64,000 bases of DNA from Astragalus membranaceus (lineage: Eukaryota > Streptophyta > Magnoliopsida > Fabales > Fabaceae). The first letter of the stretch is position 1. Each line of letters begins with the position of its first letter. The translations under genes and the position numbers were made by a program. Positions 33,001 to 41,257 of the stretch are shown here, one piece after another. The notes under the pieces were generated by a model. The model was not told the DNA's origin and ran no database searches. It saw only the letters and a list, made by a program, of their open reading frames with translations. The stretch covers positions 109,311,806-109,375,805 of the forward strand of contig CM076849.1 of the NCBI GenBank assembly GCA_039519185.1, read 5' to 3'.

Positions 33001-33315
33001 CTCTTCCTGCACAGCCTCCAACCTCTGCCTAGTAGCCAACCACCAGTCGTCGGCCTCCTCGGCTAACATGTGGGTACCAAAACGGACCTTCTGCTCAACA
33101 GTGCAGTTCATCACCCTGAAAATCCTCTCGATCTCTTTCAACCAAGCCATAGCACCATCTGGATCATATTTGCCCTTAAAGGTGGGCGGATTCTCTCTCT
33201 GGAAAGTAGTCAGACTCCGAAAACCAGCGTTCTCTCCAGCATTATGCTGATTCTGCACAGCCTGAGCCATAGCTTGCAATGCAGCACCAAGAGCAGCGTC
33301 GTTTCTCCCAGCCAT
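30055..33315 (-). CDS. gag-pol: B2 Gag-protease-RT-RNase H polyprotein, frameshifted end
   Basis: 1086 codons from ATG at 33315. Capsid covers about residues 40-210. Zinc knuckles are CFKCGKPGHKSTTC, CYRCGKKGHMAAEC and CFNCGESGHISTKC (about 255-308), and the protease motif is LIDTGATHCFI (about 349-359). The RT has KIDLRSGYH and FIDDILVYS. RNase H has LELAA, FSDHKSLRYLF and ADALSR, with YCDASK changed to YCNASK, so the first RNase H acidic residue is Asn. The integrase zinc motif loses its middle through a 35-nt deletion near 30170 (AAGA microhomology), after which about 24 codons are out of frame. It is defective for RNase H and integrase, but Gag and protease look usable. Confidence 0.9.
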   Translation of the reverse strand: MAGRNDAALGAALQAMAQAVQNQHNAGENAGFRSLTTFQRENPPTFKGKYDPDGAMAWLKEIERIFRVMNCTVEQKVRFGTHMLAEEADDWWLATRQRLEAVQEEITWEVFSREFLRKYFPKDVRGKKEIEFLELKQGGMSVTAYAAKFVELAKFYPHYSEATAKFSKCIKFENGLRPDIKKAIGYQKIRVFADLVDSCRIFEEDSTAHYKATSEKKGKFQSRSKPYEVPAGKSYQRSAGGKNSSGGDAPASIVCFKCGKPGHKSTTCRSDERVCYRCGKKGHMAAECKVKDVVCFNCGESGHISTKCTKPKKERSSGKVFALAGEEPDEKDGLIRGTCFINGTSLKSLIDTGATHCFISVDCCKRLGLVLSAMCGDMVVDTPAKGSVITSQVCSQCPVSIFGRDFVVNFVCLPLRGLDVILGMDWLENNHVHINCRSKSVSFGEEDSVLVSAGQLKKLRKEGVQLFSLMASLSAESQAVIEELQVVREFPEVFPDEILGVPPEREVEFSIDLVPGTRPVSMAPYRMSASELSELKTQLEQLLEKKFVRPSVSPWGAPVLLVKKKDGSMRLCVDYRQLNKVTIKNKYPLPRIDDLMDRLVGAHVFCKIDLRSGYHQIKVRDEDVQKTAFRTRYGHYEYSVMSFGVTNAPGVFMEYMNRIFHNYLDRFVVIFIDDILVYSKSEEEHVEHLKTVLGVLKEKKLYAKLSKCEFWLKEVSFLGHVISGNGIAVDPTKVEAVLEWEAPKSATEIRSFLGLAGYYRRFIEGFSKLALPLTQLTCKGRVFVWDARCEESFMELKKRLTTSPVLTLPNPEEPFVVYCNASKMGLGGVLMQDGKVVAYASRQLRVHEKNYPTHDLELAAVVFMLKIWRHYLYGSRFEVFSDHKSLRYLFDQKELNMRQRRWLELLKDYDFGLNYHPGKANVVADALSRKSLHMSAMMVKELELIEEFRDLSFVCKKTPRSVKLGMLKIDNDFLGSITEAQKSDVKLVDLINGVGQSEDEDFKLDSRGVLRFRGRICVPDDAEMRKAILEEGHRSKLSIQPGATKMYQEGCGTVCVRLFDLSEVKGRASEACGVDATVGSSRVEVG

Positions 33316-33362
33316 TTCGAACTATCACTGCAGCACAAACCAAAAATTCAGAACTAATCTAT

Positions 33363-33382
33363 TGTCATAAGACACTATGACA
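33363..33382 (-). other. Leader hairpin of B2
   Basis: TGTCATA / TATGACA arms around a six-base loop lie between PBS and gag. The same hairpin is in D (about 22654-22673) and B1 (about 318-337). It is a candidate RNA dimerisation or packaging element. Confidence 0.45.
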
Positions 33383-33410
33383 GGACAACATTGGCCGGAC
33401 AGACCGAACT

Positions 33411-33422
33411 GCTCTGATACCA
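33411..33422 (-). other. B2 primer-binding site
   Basis: TGGTATCAGAGC on the minus strand, four bases from the 5' LTR at 33427. Confidence 0.93.
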
Positions 33423-33426
33423 CTTA

Positions 33427-35743
33427 TGTAACACCCCTTTTCTACCCGTTAATTCATTTGGAAAAATATCAGAGTTTTAAAAATTTATTTCGCATGAGGA
33501 ATGTTACACATACTTCAATAAAACAACGCTTCTCAATAAAACAGCTGAAACACAATAATCATGCATCACGTAGCACGTCACTAAAAGGAGAGCCTCAAAC
33601 CATGGTTATTATCGCAGTTAAAACTTAACGACAAAGAAAACAACTACGCAGCGAAATAACAAAATAAAACAGAATCGTCAACAAAGACATAACAACCGAA
33701 ATCATTCATAAACATCAAGTTCGTCCCCCCCCCCCCCTGAGTGCTACGTATCAGAGCGTGACGACTCGACTCGAAGTAGTGAAGGTACCTAGTCCTTCAC
33801 TCGTGATCACCTACACGTTACTGCATAGGGGCAACATTCAAACAGAAGGGTGAGTCCAATTCAATCCATATAATAAATCACATGATAAGCAATAAGTCAA
33901 GTCACAGCTCTAAAATAATCACATCACAATCATCAATTACATCACTACAATAACTCATCACTATGTCATGTAGGCATATGAAACGCAACCCACTCGCGGG
34001 CATATGCATGAGGTACCTTTTCACAAACGTCGCTTAGCCTTTATGGCCTCATCGTCACTTAGCCTTTTGGGCCTCAAAACGTCACTGGGTTTATGCATAT
34101 GGGAGGCATGAGACACTATGACATGCACCACGCACAAACACACAATCACGGTCAACTATGTGACCCATCACTTACCAATTTTCCAGATAAGAGGCGCAGC
34201 ACCTGTCAATTCACAATTTACACATAACAACGTCACTTAGCCTTTTCGGCCTTATCATCACTTAGCCTTTTGGGCCTCAACGTCACTTATTTTCCTCGTC
34301 ACTTAATCATAAACATCATCAACTCAAACAATAGCCACTGAGGGCAAAAACGTCATTTACTAGCCACCAAGGGCATCATCGTCATTTACACACTAATATC
34401 AACAACATTGGCCACTAAGGGCAAAACGGTCATTTAACTAGCCACTAAGGGCACCATCGTCAAAATCATCACTTTTAACACTAAAACGTTAAAACCACTG
34501 GTTATACACAAAAGGGGATTTTTAAAGACACCAAAACGATTTTTCAATGTCACAGCAATGACCACCGGGAACAGCCACTTGGGGCGCCCCAACAACCTTC
34601 AGAAATAATAAGTTTTTATTTTTAAAAATGGGACACACAGATAGGCAACTGAAAAAAGCTTCCCAACACTTTTTGAAACGTTTAAAACGGATGTCCGAGT
34701 CAAAAGATATAGCGAAAACAGTTTTCATAAAATTTTTGGGAACGTCCTGAAAAACTGGCGCCCTGGGCGCCCAGCGCCCAGCAAAACGCAACACACACAC
34801 ACACGGGCGCCCAGCGCCCAGCAAAACGCAACACACACACACACGGGCGCCCAGCGCCCAGCAAACGCAACACACACACACACGGGCGCCCAGCGCCTGG
34901 CGCCCAGCGCAACACACACCCACGCACACACTGGCGCCCAGCGCCCAGCGGTCCACACACACACACTGCAACACGCGCACAGCGCCCATGGGCGCCCAGC
35001 GCCCAGCACAGTTCCAGCAACACAATTTCAGCACAAAATTCAGCATATATATTTTTCTTCAAATTTTCACATGACCAATCACAACACCAATTTACAACAA
35101 TTCATGAGCACCTATAAAATCATCAAAATCACTCATCAAACATCAGAATTCAGCAACATCCATCAAACATATGGCGCCCTAGGCGCCCATGCCACACCCA
35201 AAAACGAATTTTTTAGCCACAACCCATGAACATCACGCATACCTCATCAACAAGAACATGAATTCACAAACATAATCATGATCGTGGTGAAATCTAGGCT
35301 ATCACTACCTAAAACCTATCATTCAATCTATTATATAAATTGATAGAACTCCCCTTACCTCGAATTTGAAGAATAGGAGCCCTCGAGACGGTCACGATCG
35401 AAACCACAGCAACACGATCACGTCCCTTGGCCCTTGGAGCTTGCGACTTCTTCCCTCCTTCTCTTCTCTTCCTACGGCACCCTCCTCTCTATTTTTCTCT
35501 CCCAATTTCGCAAAAGCCAAAAACAAAACCCTAACTCACAAGACCCTTGTGTATTCGCATATCACTTGGGTCATGGGCTTGGGCTTTTCACTTAAGCCCA
35601 AGTCTAGCTAAATGGCGCCTTCATCTCCTAATACCACCTACACATTTTAATATAATTTCAAATAATTAAATTATATCCAATTAATTAATTTAAATTCCTA
35701 AATACTTAATTAAATAAATTAATTAAATATTTAGGGTGTTACA
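33427..35743 (-). repeat. B2 5' LTR
   Basis: 2317 bp from TGTAACACCCC to GGGTGTTACA. In plus-strand order it has a C13 run (33725-33737), the anti-PBS (33748-33757), GCCACTAAGGGC units (about 34335-34460) and the cross-family block (about 34643-34715). A GGCGCCCAGCGCC array with CA repeats follows (34755-35010), then a donor-like GAG/GTAAGG at 35359/35358 and a pyrimidine-rich block (about 35450-35510). Confidence 0.93.
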
Positions 35744-37956
35744 GTAACCCCCTGTAGGATGATAACCCACAAGGATTAAAGACTTACTCTTATCCTCAAG
35801 TTTAGTTCTCTTACTGTCAAGTATGTGGCTGTATGCTATAGAGCCAAATACCTTTAAGTGAGATACAGATGGTATTTCACCACTCCAAACTGTTTCAGGC
35901 ACCTTGGCCTCCAAACCTTTTGTAGGACACATGTTTAAGATATAGACAGCAGTCACTACTGCTTCTGCCCATAGCTTTTTAGGTAGTCCCTTGGTTTTTA
36001 CCATACTTCTGGCCATCTCTAGGATGGTCCTATTTCTTCTTTCAGCTACCCCATTGTGTTGTGGGGTATATGGTGGAGTTACCTCATGAACAACACCTCT
36101 GGTGGTGCAGTATTCTTCAAACTCCTTTGAAGTATACTCACCACCTCCATCAGTCCTTAACACTTTCAGCCTCTTACCACTTTGAGTCTCAACCATAGCC
36201 TTAAACCTTTCAAAGACATTGAAAGTATCACTTTTAGCCTTTAGTAGATATAACCAAGTCTTCCTTGAGTACTCATCTACAAAGGTAGCAAAGTACTTGT
36301 TCCCTCCCATAGATACAGTATCCATAGGTCCACACAAATCAGAATACACAACTTCCAACAGGTCTTTAGATCTGTTTTCAATCTGTTTCTTAAAGTTTTT
36401 CCTAGGTTGTTTACTCATTAAGTATGTAGTACACTTTTCTTTGGTCTTAGCTATCTTAGGTAATCCTTTTACAAGTTTATTTGTACTTAGATTATCTAGA
36501 GCCTTATAATGAAGATGACCAAACCTGTTATGCCACAAACTAGTATCACCGTCAGCAGTAGCACTTAAACGCAGTGCCTCAGCTTTACTTATACCAGCTT
36601 TAAATGTCCTATTATTAGCTAGTTGAGTAGTTAAGATTAGATGATCATCCCTATCAAACAGTTTCAACTTAGCATTTTTCATAAGACATGAAAACCCCTT
36701 TTCAACTAACTGTCCTAGGCTTATTAGATTACAACTAATTTCAAGCACATACAGTACATCATAGACTATAACCTTTTTCCGATCAACCCTAGTTAGTTCT
36801 ATGTTTCCCTTACCCTTAGAAACTATAGTTTTTCCATTAGCATACCTAATAGAAATTCTAACAGTGGGATCAAAGTTAATAAGCCATTCTTTGTTACTGG
36901 TCATATGATTAGAACATGCTGAGTCTAAGTACCAGATTTCAGTGATGGTTTTACCATCACTTCCAGTTACTACTAAGACTACATATTCCTTACCTTTTTT
37001 CATTGTAGTTTTAATCTTCCTAGGTTTAGCTAGTTTAGGTTCCTTACACAACATACTGAAAGCAACATTATCTGATTCATCTGAGTCAGATTCAGAATCT
37101 TCCTTAGCCACATTGGCTTCAGAAACTGAACCATTGGGCTTAGTGCCCTTTCTGGTGGGACATTCAGTGGCATAATGCCCCATCTTGTCACACCTGTAAC
37201 ACTGCACTTTGGACTTATCCTTTTTCTTAGGTGCAGTGTTACTCATAGATGAATCAGATTTAGACTTAGGGTTAGATTTACCTGTCTTTCCCTTAGACCC
37301 CTTGGTCTGTTTACTGTTACCTCCTTTTTTGCCTTTCTTGTGTTTGGATCTAGCTGCATACATGGCTTGATCTTCTTCTTCAGAGTCTTCATCAAGGATC
37401 TCCATTCTGATTTTCTTGGCCTCTAGTTTGCCTTGAAGTTCTTCTAACTTCAGGCCTACATTCTTTGTAGTTTCCTCAATAGTGTTGGTTACCACATACC
37501 ATTTCTTAGGCATTGACCTTAGTATTTTTCTGCATAGGACATTCTCTTCAAGTTTTTCTCCTTGAAGAGCCATGTCATTTTTGATCTTCTTCACTCTGTT
37601 GAAGAAATCAGTGACATTTTCATCCCTTTTCATCTTGAGGCTTTCATACTGAGCTCTCAAAGCTTGTAGTTTTTCTTCCTTAATAGGAGCAGCACCACAA
37701 TAATAGTGTTGTAGGGCATCCCAAGCTGCTTTAGATGTTTCACAGCCCCTTACTCTCTCAAAATCATCCTCTCCACAGGCTCTATGAATGAGGGACAGGG
37801 CTTTGAAATCTTTTATTTCACTCTCATGATATTCTTTCCTTTGAGCAGAGGTTTCAGTTTCTGCTAGAGTTGGAAGCCCCTCTTTTACCACATGTAGACA
37901 CCCATGAGCACCAAGAACAGGTCTCATCTGTATAGCCCAAGTCTCATAGTCTTTCC
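35744..37956 (-). pseudogene. gag-pol: Element F Gag-protease-integrase (Ty1/copia, TNT1-like)
   Basis: About 737 open codons, from KDYETWAIQMRPVLGAHG at the right to LILVGYHPTGGY at the left, where B2 cuts in; RT and RNase H lie beyond the window. The order is capsid, zinc knuckle CYRCDKMGHYATEC, protease WYLDSACSNHM, integrase HHCC (HNRFGHLH...), then catalytic YSDLCGP, RTDGGGEY and NGVAERRNRT. The order protease-integrase before RT is typical of copia. The last zinc-binding Cys is Tyr here (KCTTYLMSKQ, where CxxC is expected), a single G-to-A-type change. The N-terminal 17 codons are at 59790-59840. Confidence 0.9.
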
Positions 37957-38142
37957 TGTTGCACCCCGAAAAATCCGGTTTGGGTTTCTCAATGTACAGC
38001 GTGGAAAATTTTGAAGCCGCCACCAATATTTTAATTTTAAGACCAAAACATTGAAAAAAAGTCTTTTGAACAAGGCGGATGGTCTTTTGAAAACTAGAAA
38101 TATAGGTTCGGGGGTCGATTACGTGCGAGGAAGGTGCTAGCA

Positions 38143-40261
38143 ATTCATCACAATCATCACAATCACGTTACAACATCATTATAATCATACTCATAGAGTA
38201 TATTCGTCACAATCATCGTAATCACATCACATAATCATCATCATCGTCATCATCATCACAATTAATTCACATCATCATCATAAACATCACATTCAAAATT
38301 GGAGTAACACACCTTTAAATTTAAGCAACAGTACTCTTAAGTTTGAGAGAAACGACACACTTTAATTTGGAAAACCAGCACCTTTAACTCAAGAAAATAG
38401 CACCTTAAATTGAAGAAGACAGCACCTTCTTTTCAAAAACACAACACCTTTAGTTGAAGAACACAGCACCTTTATTTCAAGAAAACACCACTCCTTTAAT
38501 TGAAAGTGGCACCACATTTAGACTTAGGAAACACCACGTCTTAATTTTGGAAAACATCACCTTTGGTTTAGAAACGTCTCTTTTTCATGCTTAGAAAACA
38601 TCGCACTTAAACGGAGAAAACATCATAATTCCATAGCGGAAAAACATCACATTTAGTTTAGAAAACACCACGTTTTACTTTAGAAAACATCACATTTTTA
38701 ATAGTGGAAACATCTCATTTTTGTGGAGGGACATCACATTTAAATCGTGAAAAACCTCACATTTTGATAGTGAAAACACCATATTTTTATTGGGAAAACA
38801 TCACATTTGAAAATTGAGAAAACAGTGTGAAAGCAGCAACAAAACAGGGTGAAACAGCAGCTCGCGCTTGAGGCGCGAGTGAGGCGCGACTGGGGCGCGA
38901 ATGGACCCAAAAATTATTGTCTCAGCGCACCGTGATTGCGCTCGGGGCGCGAGATCAGCGCAGGTGCAGCGCGACTCAGCAGAAACAGTTTTTAACGCGC
39001 AGAAATGTCTATAACTCGAACAATTCATCAACATCATCACAGTTCATCAAACATCAACAATTCTTCAAACTATCGTCAACATCGAAGCACAAAATTACAC
39101 ATGACACATCATCAATTCATCAAACAACATCACCATCATTCTATTCTTCATCAATGCTACACCAATTAATCTCAATTTCACAACAACATCAAAAATTCAT
39201 CCAACAGCATCAAATTCATCAATAACATCAAATTCATCAACATCAACGAAAATTCTTCAACAACATCAATTCATTAATAACATCAAATTCATCAATGACA
39301 ACCCAATTCATCTCAATTACATCAAAACACCCAAAACCCCACAAAACCCCAATTACATACCTAATTATATTAAATCGAAACGCTCACCCTTACCTCTTAA
39401 ACGTAAGCTCCGTAGAAGAAGATTGAAGACACCAAAGAGTAACTACAGCGACACAACGAGCAAAGCCTTGGAATTCCTCCCTCCAACTCGCGAAAACCCT
39501 AACCCTTAGCTTTGGGAAGATCCAATTTCGTTCTCACCTCCCCTGGCTCCTAACTCAGGAACTGCTCTCTTATCGAAGCCCTCTGCAATATGAGAAGAAC
39601 GCAACAAACCGCGTCACAAACGGAGTTCTAGAGAGAAAGTTATGCTCAAAAGAGTGAAAATGGGTAAAAATGACCCAATCTGCGCAAAACGCTGCATAAA
39701 TAGCAAACTCGCGCGCGTCTTGCGCTCGGAGCGCAACTGCAGAGCGAACAGACAGCAACCATACGTGACTTGCGCGCGGAGCGCGACTGCAGCGCCAGTC
39801 ACGCGCAAAACACCCAACACCTGCTTCGGCGAATTAATTAAAATAGCAAACGACATCGGATTTTAACAAATGACCACTCGTTGGAAAGCTCTCGGAGTGT
39901 AGTTTCTATCTATGATTTTTAATTTCCAAAATAAGTAACCGTTTGGTACAGATTTTCAATATACTACAATGAGGTACCAAACTTCGACAGAACTTCTTAC
40001 TCAACTTGCAACCAAACTTCCTTTCTCATTTCTTAATGAAATTTGATGAAACCAGTGCCTACTTTGTAGGGAATTCAGTCTACTTTCCAACTAAACAAGA
40101 ACCATACAAAACAGAGTTCAATTGAGAAGGCAAAACCTGCAAAACCGAACCTCAATTCTAATCCTTTCTACCATGGTTCCCATGCCAATAACTCTCTAAT
40201 TTCTTCAATCATTCTACCAATTCATCTCAAAAATAGATTTTAATAAAATTGGGGCGTTACA
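38143..40261 (-). mobile_element. G: truncated Ty3-type LTR inside H
   Basis: On the minus strand it starts TGTAACGCCCC (40261) and follows the architecture of the other Ty3 LTRs. It has a donor-like GAG/GTAAGGGTGAG at 39394/39393, GCGCGA-rich blocks (39705-39800, 38860-38990) and imperfect ACACCTTTA/AAAACATCACATTT repeats (about 38300-38850). The terminal GTGTTACA end is missing: at 38142/38143 it passes directly into H. CCGCA on its right would be the TSD, with no matching copy left, so a deletion removed the LTR end. Confidence 0.7.
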
Positions 40262-41257
40262 CCGCACACGTCCTTTCTACCGAAAGGGAACCTCTAATTA
40301 AATGTGTGGTTTTAACGTTTGACTTGAAAAATACCTAGATTTGCCTATTTATTTCTTGTTTGAAGATGAATGGGAAAACTTAATGAAAATTTCATTTTTG
40401 GCGCTTGACGAGAGTTGGCCTCTTGCTCCTACGTATCTCCTGGTGCGATGGAGAATTCAAAGCTACGTAGTTCTTAGGTAGAAAATGTTTGTGTGTTGGT
40501 ATTTTTTTTAATATAGGGGTTTTAGGATTGTGTGATCTGTGTTGAAGGACCGCTGGGGGCCTGAAGGGCCGCTGGGGGCTGAAGGAGCGCTGGGGCTCTG
40601 AAGGACCACAGTTCACTCATCCTAAAACGATGATTAACCCGGCCGTACGACCGACTTAATCCCCTACTTTGAAAATGAGATTTTTGATTTTTTTTTATGA
40701 AAGAGATGTGTTTGTGTTTTTTAATTTAGAAATTGTTTATTTTTGCGCTTGACAGGGGCGTGACCCTGCTCCTACGTATCTCTTGGTAGAGAATCAAAGG
40801 CTACGTAGTTCTCCTTTGTCTTTTTGAAAAGTTTTTTTGTTTTTTTATCCTTTTTTTAGTGAGTTTTTGAAATAGGACGAGCATTAGCAAATGATTAAAC
40901 TAGCAGAGGCTATGATGAATCACTACTAAATACTCAAAAAAGAGAGTTGTGCCGCTAGTCAAACGAACAAAGGTTCTGATGGACTATTGATAACAACTCG
41001 TTTTTATTATCTTTTTTGAAAGTGATTTTCGAAAGAGGCTGATTTGCACGATGATCAAACTAACAAAGGTTATGATGGATCATCGTTTATTATTCTTATG
41101 AGAAAAGGACATTACCACTAATAGCTAAACGAACAAAGGCTCTGATGAGCTACTAGCAACAATGGGTTTGAAAATGATTCTTTTTGTTTGTTTTATGGAA
41201 ATGATTTGTTTATGGTTGCGAAAAGGATTTTTATTTGTTGAGCTTGACGAGAACGAG
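40262..41257 (-). repeat. H LTR middle piece with hairpin repeats
   Basis: It holds GCTGGGG/CTGAAGG repeats (about 40547-40612) and two copies of a CTCCTACGTATCTC...CTACGTAGTTCT inverted unit (about 40427-40475 and 40767-40815; a third is at 49854-49892 after I). Four covarying hairpins (40892-41152) follow. No coding potential is seen. Confidence 0.7.
40892..41152. repeat. Four 31-nt hairpins with covarying stems
   Basis: Units at 40892-40922, 40956-40986, 41052-41082 and 41122-41152 each have a 5-bp stem and a 21-nt loop. Stems are TGATT/AATCA, TAGTC/GACTA, TGATC/GATCA and TAGCT/AGCTA: different sequences that all pair. Loops are nearly identical (AAACKARCARAGGYTMTGATG). Confidence 0.8.

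Larger units (their letters stand above)
10980..35743 (-). mobile_element. Ty3/gypsy LTR retrotransposon B2, split by B1 and C
   Basis: Minus-strand sister of B1. From right to left it has a 5' LTR (33427-35743), PBS, gag-pol (30055-33315), integrase (29484-30030), the C insertion, the end of integrase (11437-11944), a polypurine tract, and the start of its 3' LTR (10980-11424). The rest of the 3' LTR lies left of B1, outside the window. It sits inside the copia element F; GTAAC at 35744-35748 is the predicted TSD copy. Confidence 0.9.

Noticed and set aside
38143..40261. G as the 3' LTR of H
   Set aside because: Its sequence does not match the right-hand H piece, and H sequence continues on both sides of it (GTGCTAGCA / CCGCACACG).
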